Part shown: piece by piece, positions 1 to 8,724 of the stretch
Layout of the letters: each line of letters opens with the position of its first letter
Position numbering within the stretch: position 1 is the first letter of the stretch
Assembly (NCBI RefSeq): GCF_900103215.1
Contig: NZ_FNGV01000013.1
Span: 1 to 64,000 of the forward strand
Direction: 5' to 3'
DNA: 64,000 nucleotides
Origin: Kriegella aquimaris
Lineage (GTDB): Bacteria; Bacteroidota; Bacteroidia; Flavobacteriales; Flavobacteriaceae
Notes under the pieces: model-generated
The model's database searches: none
The model's input: only the letters and a program-made list of their open reading frames with translations
What the model was told of the DNA's origin: nothing
Translations under genes and position numbers: made by a program

Positions 1-156
1 GCCGTTTCCTTGGCCAACTACGGGGTTCCCGTTGATTTCGTGACCCGTTTGCCCAAGAACGATATCGGCGACTGTGCCCTTATGGAAATGCGCAAAAGGG
101 GCGTAGGTACCGACAACATCATATTCGGCGGCGACCGCTTGGGCATTAATTTCTGA
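1..156 (+). pseudogene. kdgK: 2-dehydro-3-deoxygluconokinase fragment (PfkB family), truncated
   Basis: Frame 1 is open from the window edge to a TGA at 154-156 and encodes 51 residues including VSLANYGVPVDFVTRLPKND and GVGTDNIIFGGDRLGI, which match the N-terminal part of KDG kinases (ribokinase/PfkB fold, phosphorylating 2-keto-3-deoxygluconate from uronic acid breakdown). The family is about 330-340 residues long and continues after the GDRLGI segment with a sequence like YFLETGA; here it becomes NF-stop, and no frame downstream resumes the family sequence. I read this as a 5' gene fragment cut at about position 150. The true 5' end lies outside the window. The identification rests on memory of the family. 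Truncation is seen directly, but a rearrangement breakpoint is inference. Confidence 0.75.
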
Positions 157-375
157 GCTCCGTCGTAGTTGGCATCAGAAAAAATAAATGAGTACAGTTA
201 GGTAAACCCAGAATTTTGGGATATTTTTCATTCCTAGTAAAATTAATTAGCATGACCATAGCAACGATTGCCGAGTGAGCGCACCCAGCAAGCCTTATAA
301 TAACAAACTTAAACGCTGTATAGTGGTTGTAATAGATTAAGATAATGACCCGTTGCAGGTATAAAGCATTATAAT

Positions 376-1626
376 ATGGCCCCACTTACATCAACGCTTT
401 CGAACAGATTAAAAAGGGTACTGAAAAATTATGGCCCGGCGTTTTTTATAATTGGGTATGTAGTGGGTACCGGGAGTGTAACTTCCATGGTTATTTCTGG
501 TGCCAATTATGGATTGAGCCTTTCATGGGCGCTGTTACTTTCCTGTTTTTTCACCTACTTCCTTATTGTTGCTATCAGTAAACTAACCATTGTTTCGGGG
601 GAAACCCTGATGTATAATTTTAGAAAGGCTTTTGGAAAACCTTTGACCATTTTTATAATTACAGCACTAGTTATTTCTATAGTTTCTTCCTGCATTGGGG
701 TTATGGGAGTAGTGGCCGAAGTTGCCATGGAATGGATTTCGGTCAATACCTCGGTATCGTTTTTAAACGGTCCGATTATCGCCAGTGTACTTATTCTTTT
801 GTTAGTAGGGCTTTTTTGGACCGGAAAGCACGAAAATTTCATCAAAATTATGAGCATCATGGTGGCTTTTATGGCCTTAGCATTCATCATCACGAGTATC
901 ATGGTCGTTCAGGAAGCAGGTACATCTATTCTTGAATTCTTTCCTAAAATAGAAGGAGGAGAAAGTACAGGACTTGTAATTGCGGGGGTTGTGGGCACAA
1001 CTATGGCCGGGGTATGTTTAGCGTCTAGAAGCATTTTGGTACAGGAAGAAGGCTGGGGATTGAACGACTTAAAGACTGAGAATAAAGATGCCATGTCTTC
1101 TATGGTCATGACATTTTTAATAAGTCTGGCCATTATGATCAGTGCAACAAGCACCCTCTATTTCAACGATATACAGGTAGATGACGCTACCGATATGATG
1201 CACGCATTGGGACCTTGGGCGGGAGATTTTGCCCTTACCCTGTTTACACTCGGAATCATAGCCGCAGGTTTATCTTCTATATTTCCCAATCTGCTATTGT
1301 TTCCTTGGCTAATCGCAGACTACACCGGAACCAAGCGCGACATGAAAAAACCCCTGTACAAACTCATCGTCGTCATTGTAGCCCTAACTGGATTAATAGT
1401 CCCGCTTGTGGGTGGTAAACCGGTTTGGATACTAATTGCTTCCCAAGCCCTTAGCCCTTTTATAATGCCCTTGATTACGCTTTTCTTATTGATTTTGCTA
1501 AATAGGGACGCCATTATGAAGGAACACAAAATCAAGACAGGAATGAACATTGCGCTGGGCGCGACCCTTATTTTCAATTGCTATATGCTCTACGTAGCAT
1601 TAAATGGATTCTTAGATTTGATATAG
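376..1626 (+). CDS. Nramp-like membrane transporter with degenerate metal-binding motifs
   Basis: A 416-residue, very hydrophobic protein with about 11 predicted membrane segments, arranged like the Nramp/SLC11 family (LeuT fold, normally proton-coupled Mn2+/Fe2+ uptake). The N-terminal KNYGPAFFIIGY matches the usual GPGFL stretch before TM1. The canonical TM1 DPGN metal motif is replaced by G31-T-G-S. The TM6 MPHNLYLHS-type motif is replaced by A216-S-R-S-I-L. Without the Asp, Asn and Met ligands, classical Mn/Fe transport is doubtful. It belongs to the divergent Nramp-related proteins found beside polysaccharide loci, with unknown substrate. It converges with the large leftward enzyme run (22 bp between stops) and has its own 219-bp upstream spacer. 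Family assignment is fairly sure; the substrate is not known. Confidence 0.8.
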   Translation: MAPLTSTLSNRLKRVLKNYGPAFFIIGYVVGTGSVTSMVISGANYGLSLSWALLLSCFFTYFLIVAISKLTIVSGETLMYNFRKAFGKPLTIFIITALVISIVSSCIGVMGVVAEVAMEWISVNTSVSFLNGPIIASVLILLLVGLFWTGKHENFIKIMSIMVAFMALAFIITSIMVVQEAGTSILEFFPKIEGGESTGLVIAGVVGTTMAGVCLASRSILVQEEGWGLNDLKTENKDAMSSMVMTFLISLAIMISATSTLYFNDIQVDDATDMMHALGPWAGDFALTLFTLGIIAAGLSSIFPNLLLFPWLIADYTGTKRDMKKPLYKLIVVIVALTGLIVPLVGGKPVWILIASQALSPFIMPLITLFLLILLNRDAIMKEHKIKTGMNIALGATLIFNCYMLYVALNGFLDLI

Positions 1627-1648
1627 TACGAAAAAAGAAGTTCTACTT

Positions 1649-4471
1649 TTAATCAGTCAATGACAACCTGAAAGTTCTTTCGTTGTAATTGCGAACAGCA
1701 GTCAATTTTACCGTCTTGCCACGGTACTTTTCGAACAATCGCTTCAAATCATTGATATTGCTAACGTTTTCACCGTTCACTCCCTGAATTACCCAGCCGC
1801 TCATAAGTCCTGACTTTTTCCAAATCTTATCGGAATCTGCACCAAGAGACTTTATGAAACATCCAGAATTATACCCTCCGGAGGCATCTATCAAATCTGG
1901 ATCATCAGCTATATTAATCATAGTAGCTCCATAAATTTCAATGGAACGCTCAGTATTATCTACTACTGCTGTTTTTGGGCCTTTGTAATTGCCGGAAAGA
2001 AGCGTGCCCAACCAACTTGGATGAATTAGTTTATCGACCTTCTTATAATCTGTTGAATTCACAAACCCTACAGCATGGCCCTGTTCGTCAAAAGAACAAA
2101 ATTTCAAATGGATGGATCGGTTGAATTTTAAGGGTTGAGTATATAAAGGGGATGCTTTCGTAGGTTCTGAACCATCAGTCGTGTAACGGATACTTCCCGA
2201 TTTCTCGATTCTGTTGTCGGCAATAAGCTTAACGGTTATTTCTTTTTCGAATTCACCACCAAAAGGAACTGCCTTTGTCATTTGATGACCGAATTTATCC
2301 ATCGGAAAATTTTTAAATCCCAATTGCAATGCGGGGGAGTTCTCCGCGACTGTATAATCACCATGTTCGGGGTCTACAAACATCGGCTTGACAATTTTGG
2401 AATTCTGATCATAACCTTCGGCCTTCCATTGTGCAAAATTCTTTTCTTTTAGAATCTGGCTTGTATTAGGGAAGTTTACATTCCAATATAGATTATGGTC
2501 ATAGTGATTACTCCACTTCGTATTTTCCGGTAATCTTATGGGCCGTATGAAGATATCGGTAGGTGCTTCTTTACCCGGTACACTTCCAGAAATAACAAAA
2601 ATATTCTTATAGACCTCATCTTCCGAAGCCCGGGGCCATACATGCCAACCGAGAGGTACTGCACTGACACTAATATTGTTGAACACTTTACGGAACATGC
2701 CATCTCGTAACTTTATAGTAGAGCCTAAATTCAGGTTATTATATATTTCATAGAAACTAGAGCCATCGTCCAAATCAATTGTCCAGTTTCCCGCACTTAT
2801 CGATTTTCTATAGTTGGCGATACGATTATTTCTAACGATTACGGGGTCAATGGCATCCAACTTTACATATTCCTTTATAAAATCAGTATCGGCGCTCCCC
2901 CCTGCCCCTAACCACTGACGTTCTCGGCCCCAAGAATTAAACGGACCATGCTCGCCCGTTTCGCGCACCGTTTCCCAAATATCGTTATGCTCGATAATAT
3001 GGCCGCCCCACGTACCATCATTGATACAGATACCTGCTCTTGGGCAATCATAAATGGTATTATGCGATACGCTGATTTTATGACTCATGGAAATGTACAC
3101 CCCGGCCACCTGTTTGCCGTAGTCTCCAAAATCATGCATAATATTATTTTCTACCGTACAATTTTTAGGATAATCGGGCGACTTAGGACCTGGTTCCAGA
3201 TCCATACCTTTTCTCATTTCGTTCCAATCTTTTCCGTTTATTTCCTTATCGTCCCAGGTTTGATAAAAACGTACGGCTTCGGGAGAACCGACCAGGCATA
3301 CAGCGCTTTCCCCAATATGGTAAAACCGACAACCTCTAACCGTATTATTACGATTGTAGTTGCTCATAAAAATTCCATTGCCTCCCAAGTATTCGAAATT
3401 GCAATCGGTAACGATACAATTTTCGGCACCTTCCAAAAAAATGGCGCCTCCCCGATGAATCGCCCAATCTCCGCGATCGAGCGGTTCATAATCCTCCATA
3501 AACGTGGTGTTGCTCTGGGAAAAGTCAAGTCCCGTTATGGTGATGTGTTTGACCGGTTTTTTACTGTTTCCTTTTATCTGGATCAAATCTTCAAGCACGG
3601 GAACTTCAAGCACCGCATTGCTTAAATCAATACCTTCTTCGGGATAGTAATAAAGTAATTCTTTCTCCGTATCAAAAAACCACTCACCGGGCACTGTCAG
3701 TTCCTCAAAAATATTTTCAATAAAAAACCAAGAGGCGTTTTTCCCTTTTCCGCCAATACCGAATGCCCGTTGCAATTGCCACCCGCCTTCTCCCAGAACT
3801 ATTTTGTTTTCACTTTTTTCGACATGCTTTATACGGTATTGCATATTGCCCCAATTGTGACTTTGAAAAGCATGAACGATACCAGTACTGGGGTTTTTCC
3901 AGTTCTTGTTTTCAAAATCTTCGGACTTCAGCGTAATCCATTTATCATACCGGCGATCGGTACCATCTGCCACTTGTAAATAACCTTTTCCGTCACGCAA
4001 AGGGTTTTCATAATCAAAATCGGGAAAGCGGGAACGCACCTGCCGTTGACCGTTTACAAACAACTGATCAAAGGCCATACCCGACGGAAGACTCGTTACG
4101 TAAATTCCATTTTTGTAGGGTTGCCACTGTAATCCCTTCAAAAGACGTGATCCTTTAATAATAACCTCAGCACCAGGTTCACCGGAAAAAACAACGGGGT
4201 TCTCTGCGGTACCCGATAATTCTGGCCCCAAAACAATCGTTTCCTCCAAGTAGTAGGTGCCTGACTCGAACCAAACAATTACCGGTTCTTTGCCCGCAAA
4301 CTTGTTCAGCTCTTCTACCGCACGTCCGAAGGTGGCAAAAGGTGCCGATTTGGAGCCTTTATTTTGGTCATTGCCCTTTTCCGATACAAATATATCTTGG
4401 GATCCGTATATCTGCACAGAATATAGCAGGATAATGAATAAGCACATTTTAGCCATCCTTTTCATATGCAT
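1649..4471 (-). CDS. secreted GH141-like right-handed beta-helix protein with PDZ-like C-terminus
   Basis: About 940 residues. The N-terminal signal peptide (MHMKRMAKMCLFIILLYSV) is followed by IFVSEKGNDQNKGSKSAPFATF, WFESGTYYLEETIVL and the right-handed parallel beta-helix typical of GH141 and relatives (alpha-fucosidase and xylanase activities are known in the family). Asn/His-rich helix rungs such as NTIYDCPRAGICINDGTWGG occupy roughly residues 330-650. A CHB_HEX_C-like beta-sandwich (RYTTDGSEPTKASPLYT) lies near residue 755, and a PDZ-like end (GLMSGWVIQGVNGENVSNI) near 889-939. An upstream TTG at 4510 would overlap the sulfatase; ATG 4471 leaves 20 bp and begins directly at the signal peptide, so it is preferred. 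It is the last gene of the leftward run. GH141 membership is by resemblance; the true activity is unknown. Confidence 0.7.
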   Translation of the reverse strand: MHMKRMAKMCLFIILLYSVQIYGSQDIFVSEKGNDQNKGSKSAPFATFGRAVEELNKFAGKEPVIVWFESGTYYLEETIVLGPELSGTAENPVVFSGEPGAEVIIKGSRLLKGLQWQPYKNGIYVTSLPSGMAFDQLFVNGQRQVRSRFPDFDYENPLRDGKGYLQVADGTDRRYDKWITLKSEDFENKNWKNPSTGIVHAFQSHNWGNMQYRIKHVEKSENKIVLGEGGWQLQRAFGIGGKGKNASWFFIENIFEELTVPGEWFFDTEKELLYYYPEEGIDLSNAVLEVPVLEDLIQIKGNSKKPVKHITITGLDFSQSNTTFMEDYEPLDRGDWAIHRGGAIFLEGAENCIVTDCNFEYLGGNGIFMSNYNRNNTVRGCRFYHIGESAVCLVGSPEAVRFYQTWDDKEINGKDWNEMRKGMDLEPGPKSPDYPKNCTVENNIMHDFGDYGKQVAGVYISMSHKISVSHNTIYDCPRAGICINDGTWGGHIIEHNDIWETVRETGEHGPFNSWGRERQWLGAGGSADTDFIKEYVKLDAIDPVIVRNNRIANYRKSISAGNWTIDLDDGSSFYEIYNNLNLGSTIKLRDGMFRKVFNNISVSAVPLGWHVWPRASEDEVYKNIFVISGSVPGKEAPTDIFIRPIRLPENTKWSNHYDHNLYWNVNFPNTSQILKEKNFAQWKAEGYDQNSKIVKPMFVDPEHGDYTVAENSPALQLGFKNFPMDKFGHQMTKAVPFGGEFEKEITVKLIADNRIEKSGSIRYTTDGSEPTKASPLYTQPLKFNRSIHLKFCSFDEQGHAVGFVNSTDYKKVDKLIHPSWLGTLLSGNYKGPKTAVVDNTERSIEIYGATMINIADDPDLIDASGGYNSGCFIKSLGADSDKIWKKSGLMSGWVIQGVNGENVSNINDLKRLFEKYRGKTVKLTAVRNYNERTFRLSLTD

Positions 4472-4491
4472 ACCAATTTGATTTGAGTTTT

Positions 4492-5964
4492 TTATTTTGC
4501 TTGATTCCAAAGTCGGTATGGGTCGCCGTGAAGTTCCATTTGCTCTAAAAGCAAGGTTTCCATTTCGGCAAGCTTTTCTGCATATTTCGGATTATCAGCA
4601 AGATTCGTTTCCATTTCACCTTCCTTATGATGTTCTTTTAGGTACTCATTGGGGTTCTCTGCCAAATTAAACAATTGTGTTTCATGTACAGCTCCGTTCA
4701 TTACATCATATTTGATTAATTTCCAATCGCCTTTTTTTACAGTTCTCATTCCTGGTTTTGTACCTCCCGAATACACCCCGTACATCACCTCTCTAACGGT
4801 TTCCTTTTGTCCATTTAACACAGGTTTAAAGCTTGTACCCTCTACTGTCTTTGGAATATCAATACCCGCCAAATCGCAAAGTGTCGGTAAAACATCGAGC
4901 AGATAAATATTTCCTTTCACCCTTTTACCCGCCTCAATACCAGGGCCTTTTACGATAAAAGGTACGCGCCACGTATGCTCGTACAGGTTTTGTTTCCCCA
5001 TTAGCCCGTGTCGCCCTATCGACATACCATGGTCAGAAGTATAGATAACGTAGGTATTATCCAACTCGCCCATTTCCTCTAATTTTTTAAGGACCTTGCC
5101 CAATTGAATATCAATATTCTCCGAACAGGCATATTCGCGCCCCAATTCATTGCGAACGGTTTGTTCATCTCTATTTTTCCATACGCCACTCACCCGTTCT
5201 TCGTCCCTTAGTAAGGGATGCCCATGAAAAAAAGGATGAGCCTCTAAATAATTATCCTGTAATGGTGGTTGGTTCGCATTGCTCGGAGGAAGGTTAAGGG
5301 TATCGGTATGATTGATTGCCCCATATTTTGCCAAAAGTTCAGGAGTGCCGTCGCGGGTATCATGTGGATGCGAAAAGCCAAAGTAAATCAGAAACGGGTC
5401 AGTCTCCGTTGCACTTTCACGATCATTTAAATAACTCATTACTTGTTTGGCGTGCCAAGCACTACCGGTTTCTTCTGTACCGCCTCTCTTGGTGGCATCA
5501 TGTACTACCGTGAATTGCTCGTTTGCCGCGGGGTACGAATTGCCCCTTTTGCAGGTCCGCATAGTTTTATACCCCGCACGGTTGAAAACAGCTCCCATGG
5601 TTTGTTGTTCTAATTTCACTGGTTCATTTGGATTTTTGAAATCACCTCTCGAAGGAAGGTGCCAAAGAGTGCGTCCGCTCATAATCATATGCCGCGACGG
5701 AGTACAAACGGCCCCCAGCCAAGAACCCATATTTCTTGCACTTTCGAAGACCATGCCTTCGTTGGCAAGTTTTGAAATAGTCGGTGTCTCCAATATTGAT
5801 GCTGGATCATAGGTCTGTAAATCAAAAGGTGATTGGTCGTCTACCAATACGAACAAAAAATTGGGTCGTTTCTTCTCTACGATTTTCTCCTCTCCATTCT
5901 TACAGGAAATAAGAATAATCATCAAAAATAGTGGCAATATGAAGCGCTTTATACTAAAATTCAT
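4492..5964 (-). CDS. formylglycine-dependent sulfatase (S1 family), lipoprotein
   Basis: A 490-residue arylsulfatase-superfamily enzyme that hydrolyses sulfate esters, here presumably on an algal oligosaccharide. The lipobox LILIS-C21 predicts a lipoprotein. The metal pair DD42-43 lies in FLFVLVDDQSPFDL. The signature C87-T-P-S-R91 gives the cysteine converted to formylglycine by an anaerobic or FGE-type maturase not present in this window. GFSHPHDTRD and YTSDHGMSIGRHGLMGKQN supply the remaining metal and sulfate-binding residues; the C-terminal subdomain ends in LHGDPYRLWN. Length is normal. It lies between the ConA-like gene (12-bp gap upstream) and the GH141-like gene. The exact S1 subfamily and sulfate position cannot be called from sequence reading. 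Confidence 0.92.
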   Translation of the reverse strand: MNFSIKRFILPLFLMIILISCKNGEEKIVEKKRPNFLFVLVDDQSPFDLQTYDPASILETPTISKLANEGMVFESARNMGSWLGAVCTPSRHMIMSGRTLWHLPSRGDFKNPNEPVKLEQQTMGAVFNRAGYKTMRTCKRGNSYPAANEQFTVVHDATKRGGTEETGSAWHAKQVMSYLNDRESATETDPFLIYFGFSHPHDTRDGTPELLAKYGAINHTDTLNLPPSNANQPPLQDNYLEAHPFFHGHPLLRDEERVSGVWKNRDEQTVRNELGREYACSENIDIQLGKVLKKLEEMGELDNTYVIYTSDHGMSIGRHGLMGKQNLYEHTWRVPFIVKGPGIEAGKRVKGNIYLLDVLPTLCDLAGIDIPKTVEGTSFKPVLNGQKETVREVMYGVYSGGTKPGMRTVKKGDWKLIKYDVMNGAVHETQLFNLAENPNEYLKEHHKEGEMETNLADNPKYAEKLAEMETLLLEQMELHGDPYRLWNQAK

Positions 5965-5976
5965 ACATGTAGTTTT

Positions 5977-6708
5977 TTATTCCGATACTAGTTTGTAGAC
6001 CCTGAAATTATCGAGGGTCATATGATTATTGACCGTTCTGAACCCAAAATGTCCTGATTTGTAGGGATGGGCGTCATAAAAATCGACAATGAGTTTCCCA
6101 TCGCGATAATATTGAATGATACCATCGAACGCTATAATCTTGATTTCTGTGACCTTATTCGGTTTTATCAGAAACTTTCGTTCCGAAAGGTCATGTTCGG
6201 GCAGCAAGGGTCTATTACCATCGCCTACATATCGCCGAAAACGAGTCTTTGAATTATTATGCCCGCCTACACCCATATAATAGAGTTGCAAACTATCGTA
6301 GTTTGAAAATTTGCCGCCCCGTTCTTCGGAGTTTGCAAAAATGTTATCAGGATACTCGATATCCTTGGCCATCCAAAAGCAATTCAAATCGGATACGCGA
6401 TCCTGAGGACCTTTTTCATCGATTACATAGGCATCATAGGTTATCATAATTGGCCCTTCCAACTTCTTTTTTAGCCAAATGGTACACCCTGAAACATCAG
6501 TAATTTCCAATTTTCCGTTTCTTGGTTCTACCGTACCTCCCGGCATCTGCTCGACTACCCAATTTTGCAATCCGACCTCAAAAGAATCAAAATACACCAT
6601 GGTTTTTTTTACCGTTAGCGTATCATTGATACGTTCGCTTACTTCTTGTGCGAATGCTGCTATCGAAAGGGATACAAGCATTAAGGTCAGTAGCACTTTA
6701 CATTTCAT
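5977..6708 (-). CDS. secreted ConA-like protein (DUF6250/YesU-like)
   Basis: A 243-residue protein with a signal peptide (MKCKVLLTLMLVSLSIAAFA) followed by a single beta-rich domain. YFDSFEVGLQNWVVEQMPGG, ITYDAYVIDEKGPQDRVSDL and the closing GHFGFRTVNNHMTLDNFRVY are typical of concanavalin A-like folds found in DUF1961/DUF6250 and YesU-type proteins of polysaccharide loci. Such proteins bind or possibly cleave uronic-acid polymers, but I do not recognise a catalytic residue set here. It sits 12 bp upstream of the sulfatase, so the two are almost certainly co-transcribed. The fold is fairly convincing; the exact family name is from memory and its role is open. Confidence 0.65.
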   Translation of the reverse strand: MKCKVLLTLMLVSLSIAAFAQEVSERINDTLTVKKTMVYFDSFEVGLQNWVVEQMPGGTVEPRNGKLEITDVSGCTIWLKKKLEGPIMITYDAYVIDEKGPQDRVSDLNCFWMAKDIEYPDNIFANSEERGGKFSNYDSLQLYYMGVGGHNNSKTRFRRYVGDGNRPLLPEHDLSERKFLIKPNKVTEIKIIAFDGIIQYYRDGKLIVDFYDAHPYKSGHFGFRTVNNHMTLDNFRVYKLVSE

Positions 6709-6907
6709 CTGTTCAAATTATCGGTTTATAAATAGGCCTACTACAAAAGATCATTCTCAAATTTCATAAGGGGTGCCAAAAAACGTAAAGCCGTAAGTTA
6801 AAAAATGAGCGGCAAATCTATTCTAATTTTAAGACAACTCGTTAGTGATGTCCTTTCGATAAAAAACAAGCTACTACATAATGGCCTATTAAACATCAGC
6901 ATATTTT

Positions 6908-8566
6908 TTAATCTTTGACCTTTATACAATCTGTATACCCTTTTGGTAAGGGCGGTATATTTAAAACTTCTTTTTCATCTGGAAACCTGTTTGATGTTGT
7001 TTGTTTATCACCATACCAATATACCCCTACACCGTAGCCCATTTCACAATCTGTCCAGCTCCAAACCTCCATATCTAGTTGTAAAGCGCTACTAAACGGC
7101 ATAACATCCAAAGCGCGGGACCTTGTTTCTGTACTGTAGCCCAAGGTGTTTTTTTCTTTACTTATTTTCCGATTCAGTTTGTTGTAGACAAAGCTTTTCG
7201 GTTGGGCATGAAAGGGATGTTCATAGAAATCGGTGCTTCTACCTCCCCAGGAATAGGCATAATAATCTTCGGTTCCGGTTCCAAAAATGGATGGAAAATC
7301 CTCTCCGTCGACCCATATTTTTTCATCCCCTTCGCCCCACCATCTTTCTACGGGATTCATAATCGTTAGGGCATCGCCCACATATACGCCACGCCCTTTA
7401 AGGGTTACGTAATTCCAATCCAAAAACGGTCTAGTCGTCACGGGGTATTGCCCTCTCCAAGCTGCATTAAAGTACATGCTTTCACTATCCCACTTCCAGC
7501 TTCCAACGGTAGCCTTTAAATCGATATTTATGGCTGTTTCACCTAAATTGACCACGGATATTTTACCGGATTTTTGATAAGGCATTGTCCATCTGCAAGT
7601 CATTGTTCCATCTTCACTTACCGTTCTGTACCACCCTTGAAACGGATTTAAACCGATACCACTGCCGAAAAAATCACCAATTGGCGTCCAAACCGTTTGC
7701 ATGCCATCAAATTCCATTTTTAAAACGACCGAACGGGTTACCTCGGGATTTTTGTAATCGGCCAATTGTAAGCTTAGTTCCCTGACCGCAGCATTTCCAG
7801 AAGGTAGTGTTATAGATTTCTCCTCTTTAGCCCCTAACTCTCCATTGAATGAAATTTGTTTGCCTTCGTGCCGATTTTTTGGGTGTAATAACAGTTCACC
7901 TACCCTTTGGGTCAAGGGCATCGTTTTGCCAAAATCAGTTTTTGTAAAGGTTTTTATAGCTGTGTCCTCGTCATAGGCCCTATAGGTAAACTGATAAAAA
8001 AACGGTCTGGCATCTGTGGTAATTTTGCAACTTTTAGCATAGGGTATCGGAAAAAAGGATACCGCAGATCGTAACGATTGATGCGCCAATGGATATGGAA
8101 TCAGCCCTGAGCCATCAAGCAGGCCCAACATATTTCCTTCTAAGGCCGGTTTAGGGTTTCCGTCTAAATAAATTCTGATTTGTATGTCGGTATTGGGTTT
8201 ATCCGCACTTAAAAACGGCATCCACGTACGTACAATGGCGCCTGGGCCCGTATGATCCATCAACACCCATTCTTTTTGTCCGTTTTTTTCTTCTATCCTA
8301 ATAAAGTTGCGATCTTTTTCATTGGTGTTAAAATCCCTATTCGTAAACCAACCAACGGTGTCGGCAGGGGTTTTAGAGGCCCTGTTATAGCTACTTTCCT
8401 GTTTTAACCTAAAATCAGTGCTGGGAAAACGTGCCACAGCATCACGATTTACCATCTCGTTTAATAGCGATTCGATAGAAACTTTATCCTCATCTTGAGC
8501 AAAAGCAATAGAAGCAAATGCCATTACCGCAAGGCCTAGAATTGATTTTGTTAATTTCATTTTCAT
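6908..8566 (-). CDS. GH172 (DUF2961) glycoside hydrolase, secreted
   Basis: About 552 residues with a signal peptide (MKMKLTKSILGLAVMAFAS). The body is DUF2961, now GH172, whose characterised members cleave alpha-D-fructofuranosides or alpha-D-arabinofuranosides. The diagnostic stretch WWGEGDEKIWVDGEDFPS is followed by IFGTGTEDYYAYSWGG. E412 and E433 are 21 residues apart, the same spacing as the catalytic nucleophile and acid/base glutamates of the characterised family member, so both appear present. The ATG at 8566 follows an AGGGGA ribosome-binding-like stretch and starts the signal peptide; the ATG at 8584 is less likely. Family members form oligomers. Finding it beside a lyase, GH88 and GH29 suggests a furanoside branch or an unexplored specificity. 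Confidence 0.88.
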   Translation of the reverse strand: MKMKLTKSILGLAVMAFASIAFAQDEDKVSIESLLNEMVNRDAVARFPSTDFRLKQESSYNRASKTPADTVGWFTNRDFNTNEKDRNFIRIEEKNGQKEWVLMDHTGPGAIVRTWMPFLSADKPNTDIQIRIYLDGNPKPALEGNMLGLLDGSGLIPYPLAHQSLRSAVSFFPIPYAKSCKITTDARPFFYQFTYRAYDEDTAIKTFTKTDFGKTMPLTQRVGELLLHPKNRHEGKQISFNGELGAKEEKSITLPSGNAAVRELSLQLADYKNPEVTRSVVLKMEFDGMQTVWTPIGDFFGSGIGLNPFQGWYRTVSEDGTMTCRWTMPYQKSGKISVVNLGETAINIDLKATVGSWKWDSESMYFNAAWRGQYPVTTRPFLDWNYVTLKGRGVYVGDALTIMNPVERWWGEGDEKIWVDGEDFPSIFGTGTEDYYAYSWGGRSTDFYEHPFHAQPKSFVYNKLNRKISKEKNTLGYSTETRSRALDVMPFSSALQLDMEVWSWTDCEMGYGVGVYWYGDKQTTSNRFPDEKEVLNIPPLPKGYTDCIKVKD

Positions 8567-8724
8567 AAAAGTTTCCCCTAACATATAAATAAAGACCGGT
8601 TATTTGGCAACTAATTGTTACTGATGGCGGACTCTAGCGTTGAATTTTGTTCAAACGCCCTTAGGTAAAAAGAGGATTGTTTTAAATACCAAAAAAAATC
8701 TACCCCATGATTCGTAGAAATCAT

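Noticed and set aside
2948-3625. A 225-codon plus-strand frame inside the GH141-like gene
   Set aside because: It lies antisense to a gene with clear domain structure and has no signal, motif or ribosome-binding site; a shadow of the beta-helix coding sequence.
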